A stretch of DNA of 64,000 nucleotides from assembly GCA_034509735.1 (NCBI GenBank), contig JACGWO010000011.1, positions 24,598,979 through 24,662,978 on the forward strand. Reading direction: 5' to 3'. Both the position numbers and the translations under genes were made by a program. Positions 49,035-59,033 of the stretch are shown here, piece by piece. Within the stretch, counting starts at the first letter, position 1, and each line of letters starts with the position of its first letter. Below the pieces are notes generated by a model that worked only from the letters and a program-made list of their open reading frames with translations, searched no databases and was not told the origin of the DNA. The DNA is from Sesamum alatum. Its lineage: Eukaryota; Streptophyta; Magnoliopsida; Lamiales; Pedaliaceae.

Positions 49035-49578
49035 CTTTTAATTTCATCTACGAATACATTTCAGTTCTTCGTAACGAACAAATTGATCATCTACTTCTTC
49101 TCCCTTGGAAAGGCAAGATTAATATTTAAGATATAAGTTACCAAAGGCATATAGCTCTACATATTCTAATTGCAATTTTTTCATACAATACTTGTAACAT
49201 AGAACAATATTTTAATACATTTATTTCGTCAGAAATAAATATACACACTATATATACATAATTATCAGTACATTTTATTATCATCATCACTTGCATCCCT
49301 ATCTAATAATAATGAAATTCAATTATCGAACAATTATAACATTCAATATATCAATAATTAATGTATGATAATAACTTATAATTAATTATAAACTAAAGTA
49401 AAATAAATATATATATATATATATAATTACGGAATTCAAACTCATGGTATTATAAAATTTGCTATTCTGCCATTTAAATTAGGTCTCCTTTGCTTGCTTG
49501 TTAAATATTCTCATCTCGTCTCATCCGACTGTGTTGAACATGTGTTTGGTTGTGGAGAAAATTTTCTCATTTGAAAAA
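49035..49578. other. AT-rich spacer
   Basis: AT-rich, with an (AT)n run at about 49406-49426 and no genes seen. Confidence 0.45.
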
Positions 49579-50122
49579 GGGATAATTCCACCCCCTCATT
49601 TGAGATTTAGTGTAATTATAAATCTCTTGTAGTTTGAAATATTATATCTAATACCCTTAAGGTTTGCTTCTATCTAACAAATATGTCCCTCCATTACTTA
49701 AAATTCACTGAATTTCTTATATTAACAAAACAATTGAATGAAAATCAATATTTATCATCGATTTGACTTATTAATGACTTAAAGCAAGACAAAAAAAACT
49801 TTTATGACTAAATTACTCTTATAACGGTGAAGATATACATCCTTTCATGCATTAAACGTGTGACTATATATAAGTGTAGTTTGATTATAAAAAGATTTGT
49901 TTGAGTTACAATAAGTCAATAATAAGTCAATCGATGACAAATATCACCTTTAATTCAAATTTTTTTTTTGCTAATATCAACAAATTCGGTGAATATTGAC
50001 TAACGGAGAGACCTATTTGTTAGACAAAAGCAAACTTCAGGGTACTAGATATAATTTTTCAAACAACAGGGGGTTTACATATAATTACACCAAACCTCAA
50101 GGGAGAAGAGTGTAATTATTCC
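49579..50122. mobile_element. MITE of family M1, 544 bp
   Basis: Ends GGGATAATTCCACCCCC and GTGTAATTATTCC are inverted, and CTAACAAATATGTCCC mirrors GACCTATTTGTTAGAC. Flanks TTTGAAAAA (49570-49578) and TTTTAAAAA (50123-50131) are a 9-bp target duplication with one mismatch. Confidence 0.8.
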
Positions 50123-50800
50123 TTTTAAAAAATTCTCAACCACACCTTTATTATTTTAAAGAAAAATATATCATATCAACTGTAATCATTATATTTTCTT
50201 TTTTATCTAACACTTTATACATCACGTCAATTATCATCATTACATTTTTATGTCAGGTTTCATCTCAAGTGAACTCATTTTTCTTATTTTTTCAAATTGA
50301 AATGAAATCAGATGAAAAGAAATCACAAACAATAACAGTCTTATTTTCCCACTGCAACAACCAATCTTTTCATCAACCAATACAATTCAAAACAATATTT
50401 TACTCACTTAACTACCAACATGAACTGAACATGAAGGGCAATGGGGGAGAATAAAGTGAGCTAATGCAAACAAAAGTTAGTCAAAAAGCAATGGTGCTTG
50501 ACTCATAGTCTCATCATCAATGATTTCCTCACCAACATATTGTTGCATTATTCACATCATAACAACATTAAAAATAGCCTTTTTACAATGTTGATAGACA
50601 TTTATATTAACTACCCACTTTGAGCAAAATCCCATATTCTTGAATTCAAGAAAATATACAAATTCATAACTAAAAGTCCGTTTTGACGGTTCAAGATCTT
50701 TGCAATTTCATTATGATAGCAATAGAGCGTTGCAATTGTTGATTTTCAATGAGAAATTAATAGTAAGTGCAATCATTAGCTCGCATTGACTATGTTTTTG
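50123..50800. other. AT-rich spacer downstream of the ATL67-like gene
   Basis: AT-rich sequence between the M1 MITE and the tandem repeat at 50801. Short open frames here carry no motif. I see no gene. Confidence 0.4.
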
Positions 50801-50977
50801 CCTTTTGTACCTGTTGATTAAATGGTCTGATGAAGTGTTTGAATCGAGAAATAGGCCTTTTGTACCTGTTGATTAAATGGTCTGATGAAGTGTTTGAACC
50901 GAAGCAAAATCGAGAAATAGGCTTTTTGTACCTGTTGATTAAATGGTCTGATGATGAAGTGTTTGAACCGAAGCAAC
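50801..50977. repeat. three-copy tandem repeat, units of 55-65 bp
   Basis: Units at 50801-50855, 50856-50920 and 50921-50977 share TTTTGTACCTGTTGATTAAA and GGTCTGATGAAGTGTTTGAA. Unit lengths are not multiples of three and differ by an inserted CGAAGCAAAAT and an extra ATG trinucleotide, so it is not a coding repeat despite open frames on both strands. It lies about 280 bp downstream of the ATL67-like gene. Confidence 0.9.
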
Positions 50978-51252
50978 ATATGCCGTTGACAAAGTCGGAA
51001 GGTATTGAGTTTGAATGTTGGGCACATGTGTGTAAAATAAAAAAAAATAAAATAAAAGTTCATAACCAAATATTGACAAGCAAATTGTTGAATTTTAGAA
51101 ATTTATATTAAATATTTCACTTGTTATCTTCAAATTTTCCACCAAACTAGACTATTTAAGTCAGAAAACTTTCTTACATTTCCACCCACCAATAAGCTAG
51201 AAATACAATTTCAACCCCTAAATTTTCCCCAATTACCAAATTCACCCCTCCT

Positions 51253-51880
51253 TCATTGTCTCCTCCGCCCATCGGAGTACTGAGAAAGCGGCACCACCTC
51301 CTGCAACGGCGTCGACAGCGGCGTAGGTAGCGGCGAATTCCGGCAAACGGGGCAGGACGCGTTGAGCTTCAGCCACGCGTCCACACACGTCACGTGAAAA
51401 CAGTGCTTGCAATCGGGCAACATCCGCAGCATCTCCGACTCGCGGTACTCGCACAAGCATATCGCGCAAACGGTGTCGTTCCCCCAGTTCCCGTTCCGCT
51501 TCGAGAAAACGAGCTTCGGGTAGGAGTTAATAACCGCCTGGTCCAACCCCACGGCGACGTTCTCAGACTCGTTCTCGTCATCCTCGGCGACGAAGATTAC
51601 GCGGGGGAGGTAGATGCTGTTCTCGTTGGACCGGTTAGGGTTCGAGTTTTGACCCTGCTGGTTGCGGCGGCGGCGACGCGCGGCAGCGGATCGGCAGCAG
51701 ATGTAGGAGGCGAGGAGAATAGTGGAGAAGAGCACGAGGAAGCCGAGGGCGATGGCAATGGCGTAACCGAGGCCGATGGAGCTGAGATTCTGGGTGAATG
51801 AGGGAGATTTAGGTGGGGCGGCGGCGGCGGTGGAGGAGATGGTGGTCAAGGGCGGCGACGGTTGTGGTGGTGGTGGACAT
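51253..51880 (-). CDS. ATL67: ATL67-like RING-H2 E3 ubiquitin ligase (apparent N-terminal frameshift)
   Basis: The main frame runs from about 51849 to 51253. It has a hydrophobic segment (GLGYAIAIALGFLVLFSTIL), a basic cluster, the family GLD motif (VGLDQAVINSYPKL) and a RING-H2 finger C-X2-C-X15-C-X-H-X2-H-X2-C-X10-C-X2-C with AWLKLNASCPVCRNSPLP. The tail (EVVPLSQY) is close to Arabidopsis ATL67. ATL proteins are membrane-anchored ligases in stress and defence signalling. There is no in-frame ATG before the membrane segment. ATG codons at 51880 (MSTTTTT) and 51922 lie one base out of frame and run to a stop at 51809. A one-base indel (real or sequencing) between 51880 and 51849, or a non-AUG start, is required. 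Confidence 0.85.
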
Positions 51881-51940
51881 TGGGAGAGTAAGGGGGTGGT
51901 GGTGGTGGTGGAAAAGGCCCATCTGAGTGAGGGAAAATGA

Positions 51941-51975
51941 GGGGGGGTGGGGGTGGGGGTGAGGGTGGGGGTGGG
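51941..51975 (+). promoter_or_regulatory. G-quadruplex-prone tract upstream of the ATL67-like gene
   Basis: Six runs of three to seven G separated by single T or GA, a textbook quadruplex pattern. It lies on the strand opposite the gene's message, 60-95 bp before the candidate start codon, so it would form in the template DNA while the message is C-rich. Regulatory effect is inferred. Confidence 0.5.
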
Positions 51976-52135
51976 TGCAGCATTTAATACTGGTGTTTAG
52001 GAAACAGAGCAACTCATTTAATGGGCAACATGGGTTGACGATGTTCATACCATTTTTAATTATTGGGCTTTGATTTTGGGTATTTGTTTTTTTGGGGTTT
52101 GGGCTTTCGGTTCTACTAACAATTACTTGGCTCAA

Positions 52136-52952
52136 TGAATAATATAAAATACTTATATATATATATGGTAATTTTATATTATTATAATATGTTTAATTTC
52201 TAATTTGGGTTTTCATTTTCTAAATATTTTTCTTATAATATGAAATGAATAAACGTACTTCAACAACTAAAAATATAAGAAAAACGTGTGAGAACTGAAA
52301 ACCTATATGAAATTAAAAAAATATATATATACTATTCATTGAAAATTGAAAATAAAAACATGAACAAGCAGGTCCTAAAGTTCGAAGACAAGAAATTTTT
52401 ATTTATATTGGGTGTTGTTATGTTAAATACTTAGGATTATATATATTGATACCCGTCAAAATGATCTGACACAAAAGGAGGAAAGAAATCATAAGAACCT
52501 AAAAGAATGCAAGAGCCAATGTGCCCTAGGAGTCCCAATCCGAGTAAGGGCTCAAAGTGTCCCGAAAAAGTCAGTCTAAATAGTGCCCCTAGGGGTTCCG
52601 GCAGGAAGTGTCCCAGGAAGGTAATTATGGCATCCACAATAGAACCGCTGAGGTATACCGCACAAAATCATATAAGGATCAGCCGCCTCAATAGGTACAT
52701 GTGGCGCTACCAGACAGAAGTAACATTTGAACCCTAAGGTTTTGGGGTTTCGATTGAGGGAATACATTTCCTAAACCACTTTACAAAAAATTCAAGAAGA
52801 CATTCATCTCTCCAAAAGATGCACTCATTCGCAGCAAACTCCAAAAACAGGTAATTCTACTCTCAATTTCACTAATATGTACTCTCCTAATTCCTATTAC
52901 TTTAGCTCATTACTTTGTACTCCAACAGGACCCAAGCCCTATTTTTTAGAAA
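52136..52952. other. ATL67 upstream region and unclassified GC-richer block
   Basis: 52136-52440 is AT-rich and includes TATATATATATG at 52155-52167, a possible TATA region for the minus-strand gene. 52440-52850 is clearly more GC-rich and ends CCAAAAACAG/GTAATTC, which looks like an exon-intron border on the plus strand. It could be an untranslated exon or a solo LTR fragment. No domain or paired LTR found. Confidence 0.35.
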
Positions 52953-53372
52953 GGTGAATTACAATAATCTCTATTGAAGTTTGACATAATTACAGATATC
53001 CATTATTTTTATCAAAAAATTATAAATATCCCCTGTGGTTTGTAATTTTTAATCAAAAGCCTGATATTGTCTAACTTGCCCTTTATTTTTTTTTAAATTA
53101 TGGAAAAATCAACCGATATAACTTGCATTATTACTCCTCTGTGTAAAAAACATAAGAAACCCCTCCCTAACGCATTTTAGTCCAAAAATTTAAGAAAATT
53201 TTAGAAAACAATTCAAATTGCATAAGGGCATTTTGGTTGATTTGCCCATAAAAATGGATGAAAATTGATTATTTATTAAATGGTTACAAACTTCAGGGGT
53301 ATTTATATCTTTGAAAAAAATAGAATATCTTTAATTATGTCAAACTTTAAAAGAGGTCATTGTAATTTACCC
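52953..53372. mobile_element. MITE of family M1, about 420 bp
   Basis: Ends GGTGAATTACAATAATCTC and GTCATTGTAATTTACCC are inverted, with CCCCTGTGGTTTGTAA mirrored by TTACAAACTTCAGGGG. No convincing target duplication. Confidence 0.75.
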
Positions 53373-53947
53373 TTACCAAAATGTCTTTTCAGTGAAGAAT
53401 AACGCAAATACATGCGAAGAATTCATCTGTTTTTGTTTAAATTTGATCAACTTGTTTTTTCTCAGCAATTTCGTCTGACTGTTGAGTGTTGATTTTATAT
53501 GAATCAAGAGATCTTATTCTTATTACACATCATTAATTTAGTCAGATGTAGATTTACAATTTGTGTTTAAAATCAAGCAAATGAGCGTCATTGGTGGGAA
53601 GGAACAGCGTCCCGAATTTTGTTGTAGAAAGGACAGGTAACAGGTAACAGGTAACAGGTAACAGGTAACAGGGGTAACAGGTAACAGGTAACAGGTAAGG
53701 GTTCTTATTCTAATGTTTGTGTAGAGAACAAGAGCGAATTCCGGTCTTGTTTGTTTTCGATTTGTCAAAGTTTGAAACCCCAACTTCCAACTTCTAAGAC
53801 AGCCTGTTCACTGTTCTCTGTTTCCTATAAGTTCCATGTCGCGCTCTATTCTACCTTCTCAACCTAGTCATTGACTTTTAGTGTACTCATATCCAACGTT
53901 TGTCTCAACAAACTCATCACCTTTTCGAAACATAATTTATACAAAAT
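53373..53947. other. spacer with the CAGGTAA array
   Basis: Mixed AT-rich sequence between two M1 MITEs. Apart from the heptamer array at 53634-53698 I see no gene or element. Confidence 0.4.
53634..53698 (+). repeat. CAGGTAA heptamer array
   Basis: Eight perfect CAGGTAA units and one CAGGGGTAA, ending in CAGGTAAGG. Each unit equals the consensus plant 5' splice site CAG/GTAA. It is not a CRISPR array (no spacers) and not a telomere repeat. Confidence 0.93.
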
Positions 53948-54430
53948 AGGATAAATATAGTTACCTCTTTATGATATTTTACATAATTACAAATATTTTC
54001 TTATTATTTGAAAAATTACAAATATATCATCCTGAGGATCATAAGACATAATTACAAATACTTTCTCGTTGTTTGAAAAATTACAAATATACCACCCTGA
54101 GGTTTGTAACCGTCAACAAATAACTCATTTCATCTATTTTTATGGATGAACTGATCAAAATATCTTTATGCACTGAATTATTTTTTTTTATTTAATTTTT
54201 TAAAAAAAAATTGGGACTACAATGCGCAAGGAGAGGTTTCGTAAGCTTTTTACATTAGCTTGAATTGGCTGATTTTTCTACAATTTTAATAAAAAAATAT
54301 TTTAGGGCAAAATGATCAATTTCAGTTCTTTGGTTAAAAATTACAAACCTCAGAGGGATATTTATAATTTTTCAAACAACGAGGGGTATTGTAATTGTAC
54401 CGAACCTAGAGAAGGTGGCTGTAATTACCT
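53948..54430. mobile_element. MITE of family M1, 483 bp
   Basis: Ends AGGATAAATATAGTTACCTC and GGCTGTAATTACCT are inverted; internal AAATTACAAATATACCACCC mirrors TTACAAACCTCAGAGGG. Flanks ATACAAAAT and ATAAAATAT agree at 7 of 9 positions. Confidence 0.75.
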
Positions 54431-54451
54431 ATAAAATATTGATAAGCTTTT

Positions 54452-55497
54452 GGGGGTTTAATGCAATTTAAACCTCGTGATATTGCAAAGGAGTAAATTA
54501 CCACCTTATATAAAAAAAAAAAGAAAAGGCAATTTTACTTTCTTGTATTTCTTAAAATAAAAATAAATTACCTCCTTATTTAGGGAGGTAAACTGCTTTA
54601 TTTTAAAAGTCATATGGAGATAAATTGCAATTCTTTTTTATAGGGGGTAATTTTGATCATTTTCAATAGAGTTAAATATTAACTTTGCCCCCTAAGTTAT
54701 TCTTGATGTAACATTTACCCCCTAAACTAACAAATGTAACACTTTCCCCCTAAAACTAAATATTTGGGCAATATTGCCCTTATATTCATATGTATAGTTT
54801 TAATTCAAAAGGGTTCTTTTTAGCACTTTTGCATTTAAAGTTTAATATTGAAAAAATATATTTTAATTGTAATAAAGTAAAATAAACTTAATAAGTTAAA
54901 TTTCAATTTTATTATTATTTTACGGACTCAAATTTAAGTAATGAATGAGTACAGTAAATACATAAAAAACTTTCATGTAAAAGATTTTATTAATTTGGTA
55001 ATAAAATTAAGTTATTAATTATTTAATTTTTTAGATAAAAATGAGTAATTACATTTCTTTTTTTCTTTAAAATATATGATAAAATTAAATTTATTCAATT
55101 TTTTCCTAAAAGTGTTTTAACTTTTGGTTAAGCATATATACATTATCAATTTTTCAAAGTATATACATGAGTTGTTGGAATATTATATTTATTGCGTATC
55201 TATTGTATATATATATATAAACTTATTAATTCACTTTTAATTTAAATTATTCATTTATTAGAAATTCTTTTTAGTTAGAAAATAACTTTGGTGGATGATT
55301 TAATGTGCAAAATACTATATTATATTGTGGATAATATAATTATTCAAAGCACGATGGGCAATTTTGTCCAACTAAGGGGGTAAGTGTTACATTTGTTAGT
55401 TTAGGGAGGTAAATATTACATCACGAATAGTTCAGGGGGACAAACTGTATTTAACCCTTTCCAATATCACAAGGGATTTGCTTGTATTTTTCCTAAG
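54452..55497. mobile_element. MITE of family M3, interrupted by an M2 MITE
   Basis: The left arm (GGGTTTAATGCAATTTAA, CGTGATATTGCAAAGGAG) and centre match the MAKR-intron MITE. The right arm stops at 54668 (GATCATTTTCAATA) and resumes at 55458 (TTTCCAATATCACAAGGG). The gap is the M2 element. Outer ends are approximate. Confidence 0.75.
54669..55457. mobile_element. MITE of family M2, 789 bp, nested in M3
   Basis: Ends GAGTTAAATATTAACTTTG and ACTGTATTTAACCC are inverted, with CCCCCTAAACTAACAAATG mirrored by CATTTGTTAGTTTAGGG. Flanks TTTTCAATA (54660-54668) and TTTCCAATA (55458-55466) form a 9-bp duplication with one mismatch. It restores a continuous M3 sequence when removed. Confidence 0.85.
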
Positions 55498-56086
55498 TTT
55501 TTGGTTTATATTTTTCTTAAAAGATTTTATAAAACATCTTATAACATCTTATAAGCTCCTTAGGAAATAGCAGGGGAATCTTAAATTTATTTTAAAATTT
55601 TAATAAATTTCTTCAATTTCGATCATATTAGTTTGGGAACATTCACTAATTAGGTGTTTAATTGGCGAAGTTGAGGAATATCAAGTTGTATAACTAACTA
55701 ATAACTCTTATTAGTTAGATGGACATTCGACGTGAATGATTTTTGTATCGATTTTATCTCAAATAATAATAGTTCATCGTTTTTAACTTCAAAACTAACT
55801 AATAACTCTTATTACAAAAGACTAATATGCACACACTGGTGGGACTTGAACTCATGACTTATTGATAATTGATGTATACTAATTGTTAATAGTTGAAATT
55901 CATAATATACTTATAATCAATTTACTTGAAGAAAAAAATATTTGAAAACATTATATTGCCAAACAGAAGAACGCCTACTTAGCGAGGATGTGAAGGAGTC
56001 TTTGCAAAGATCGACTTTATATAAATTATGGAGAATTGCTTGGGCTTAAATACTACTTGTTAGAGCCTAGTTGTACATTATTTTTA
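55498..56086. other. AT-rich spacer
   Basis: AT-rich sequence with two similar AACTAACTAATAACTCTTATTA-type stretches (55690 and 55795). No gene seen. Confidence 0.4.
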
Positions 56087-56328
56087 GGGTAAATTACAAT
56101 CACATTTTCTTGAAATTTGACATAATTATAAATACATTCTCGTTGTTAAAAAAAATTAAAAATACCCCCCCTGACTTTGACGTCCATCTAACAATGAGCC
56201 CATTCCATTAAGTTTTCATCCAATTTTTGTGGTGAACTTCCTAAAATTCCCTTTTAGATTATAAGTTATAATTTTATATATTTTTAAAAAAAATTTAAAA
56301 TATATTTTGTGGACTAGTCACTACAAAA

Positions 56329-58290
56329 AAACTGTTGTCATTGGCAACGCAATTTTTGTCACGAATTTCACATAAAAACCGTTGCAATAGAGTGTTGCAC
56401 GAAAATTTTCTATTGCTATAAGTACTAATGCTATGGTTGCATCGGATTTTTTGTCTTGTGGCAAATTTTGTCACGGATAAATGTCCATTTCAATAGTCCA
56501 TTGCAATTTATGTTGCCAAATTGTTGACTTTTAACGAAGTTTGCAACAATATTTGCATTGTTTTTCACAACTTTTTTGCAACGACTTTGTGATAATATTT
56601 CCGTAGTAAAATTTCCTGCAAATTTCGTTGCAATGTCTTGTTCCATTGGAACAATCATTTGCAATGTAAATCGTTGCAAAAATTGCAACACATTGTTTGC
56701 AACGACATCTGCTGTAAATGTTGCAACGACTTATGCAACGAAAACCCGTGGCCGAATTGCAACACTTTGCTTGCAACTTCAGTCCGCTGCAAATTTTGCA
56801 GTAGATGTTGTGACGATTTTTTTTTGCTAAAATCCTTTGCAAATATTATTATAATAATTTTTTATTTTAATTTGATATTTAATTTTAATTAAATTATATT
56901 TAATTTACAACTAACAATTTATAAAATTCAAAAAAACAAATATTTAATAAAAATAATATAGAAAGATAATTCAATACATGTCCAATAAACAAAATTTAAA
57001 GTTTCAAATATCCAATGTTTAATAAGGTGGGTCATCATCGTTTTCACAATCATCTAAAGGTGGTTGGCATATCGGGATGGCGAATCATTATCACTGGAGT
57101 TATCTTCAGATTCACTCACATCTTCCAATGCCGTACCAAATTTATCCGTGAATTGCATCTTTTAGCATTTTTGCATCTGTTTGTTTGTGCGGTTGATTTC
57201 CCGACACATTGTTTTATTTTCAAGAAGCAACTTCTGCACTAAATCTGATTCACCATGTTCCGACACCGGATTGAAAGTTTAGTATTAGTCGAGGTAAGAG
57301 AAGTGAATAACCTAGCTACCAAGCCCATATAAACCCCAAATTCTGCCCTTTATTCTTTCCAATTGCCTCCAACCACAATTAACGAAGTGCTCGATGACGA
57401 CTCGGGCAGACGTTGAGAAGTTATGTTCTGATCATTATTCAACATTTGAAAATTTTCATATTATAATTATAGAAAAATATATTTAGGAAATAATAATTTA
57501 GTATTCCTTTGATGTAATTTTAAAATAATATAAAATTTACCACTGCTTGCTCAACTATCGGGGCCAGCCTAATCGCCTTCTTTTATTTTCCAACACTTCT
57601 CCAACTGCTCAATAAGTGAAGGTGGGCGACCAAGCAAATTCTCTTAATAAAGTTTAGAAAAAAAATATTAACTTTTTATAAGAAAATCAATTATATCTAA
57701 AAAACAAAAAGAAATAATTATATAGTACCAACTTTTCATTTGTGTTTTGAAATAAAGCAGAACCACATCGATATAAAGATGGTAGATGCATATACAAATT
57801 TTTTTTGGCGGTTCGTCTTATTATTTTGTGAGATGGCCTGAAATTTCTCGCCAGTCCACGCACTCTGCAGCCCCCACCCCCAAATTTCATCGAGACATTC
57901 AATCGTCTTTTCCTTTTGCTTTTTCCTACATCACCCTATCTCCTCCCTAATCCTTTTCCGACCCTAAAATTAAAATTACTGGAATTTGATTTGTATCACT
58001 TGGATTCCATGTATAGCATGCCTACAAGATATAAATATATCAATATAATAACATAACCAAAATTTTAATTAATAATAAAATAAACTAGAAATTAAATTTT
58101 TTTGAATCTTACACTAAACTTTTGAAACTAGAAGTCCTTAGTCTCTTGTGGAACATCTTTAAAGGAAGGCCATGCCCCTAAATAGTAGTCTGTAATGATG
58201 GACTTAATGACCAGTAGTACATGTGTGGTTTTCATCCTAACATGAGAAGGGGTTAGAGTAGGGATGAGGAGGTGTTTCTCAAGAGAATAT
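56329..58290 (-). mobile_element. CACTA (En/Spm) transposon fragment
   Basis: CACTACAAAAAAACTGTTG at 56329 is a typical plant CACTA terminus. The next 500 bp are filled with subterminal TTGCAACG motifs in both orientations, the usual transposase-binding zone. A transposase remnant is read toward this end on the minus strand. No matching GTAGTG terminus is visible at the right; that end was lost near 58290, where an 18-bp perfect palindrome (58283-58300) lies. Confidence 0.78.
57250..58215 (-). pseudogene. plant transposase (Transposase_24, En/Spm type) remnant
   Basis: On the minus strand, around 58215-58110, the frame reads IKSIITDYYLGAWPSFKDV, then PQETKDF, a TAG where the family has Trp, then FQKFSVRFKK. 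Further pieces follow: W-x-GEKFQAISQNNKTNR (about 57860-57810), SALFQNTNEKL (57760), LGRPPSLIEQLEKCW (57640) and FGVYMGLVARLF (57340). Order and spacing fit the plant En/Spm transposase domain interrupted by introns. Stops and shifts make it non-functional. Confidence 0.65.
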
Positions 58291-59033
58291 TAATATTCTC
58301 TATGGATTATTTATTTTACCCACACTCATATTTTTTTATATTTTTTAAATATTTTTATTTAAAAAATAAAAAATTTCAACAGAGATAAAGTAGTACATCT
58401 AACATCTATGTCTAGGGACTATATAATTATTTTCCATTTGAGAGGAATATTTATAATTTTTTGAATAATTATAAAATATTTATAATTATGTCAAACCTAA
58501 ATAGAGGTATATTTAATTTACTGTTATTTTTATTTTCATGAAATTTACCATTACTCAAAGAGAAGAATGGCATCAAGTTAGGTCCATATTTAAAGCAACA
58601 TTCATCAATTTCACAATTTCGTTATTCCAATTGTGAATAAACTAATTGGTGGTGACAAAATAAAATCACATACTTAAATTACCGAAATACCCCTGATCAT
58701 ATGTGTAGTTACCAAATTACCATTAGTTAGTTATTTTACTTGTAAGTTAGTGGGGCTATGTAAATTACTAAATTGCTCCCAGTCATTAAATTATAACCGT
58801 TAGATTATAGGCGGTTGGAGGGTAAATCTGTCTTTACGCCTCTCCACATTTACTATAAATAGGACGTTTAGTCCATTGTAAAGATCACTTACTACTTTTT
58901 TGAATAATAAGAAAAGACGATGAATCTTGGAATTCTTGGCTCGTGACACGTGATTGTGCTTTGATCAAACGCTTCTCGATTTTCATCCTATCAGCTTGGC
59001 GTCGTCTATGGAAAACTGATCTAAGGATTGAGG

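Larger units (their letters stand above)
56087..58523. mobile_element. MITE of family M1 split by a CACTA fragment
   Basis: Starts GGGTAAATTACAATCAC and ends TATATTTAATTTACTG. A perfect 9-bp duplication TTATTTTTA flanks it (56078-56086 and 58524-58532). The M1 sequence breaks off after TTGTGGACTAGT (56328) and resumes near 58291, aligned to the uninterrupted copy at 48622-49034. The 2.4 kb between the duplications therefore represents a small MITE plus a later insertion. Confidence 0.82.

Noticed and set aside
50818..51111. Repeat-containing proteins on both strands at the tandem repeat
   Set aside because: Repeat units are not multiples of three and vary by non-codon indels.
51242..51801. 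Other frames overlapping the ATL67-like gene, including a 135-codon plus-strand frame
   Set aside because: They are antisense or off-frame shadows of the RING-H2 frame, open because of local GC richness.
52507..52737. 77-codon plus-strand frame in the GC-richer block
   Set aside because: No domain and no good start context. The block may be a leader or LTR fragment, so no gene is called.
53634..53698. Possible CRISPR or telomeric array
   Set aside because: There are no spacers, the 7-base unit is not a plant telomere repeat, and the context is plant intergenic DNA.
56431..56892. Cys/Asn-rich frames of 84-103 codons on both strands
   Set aside because: They translate the TTGCAACG subterminal repeats of the CACTA end and are not genes.
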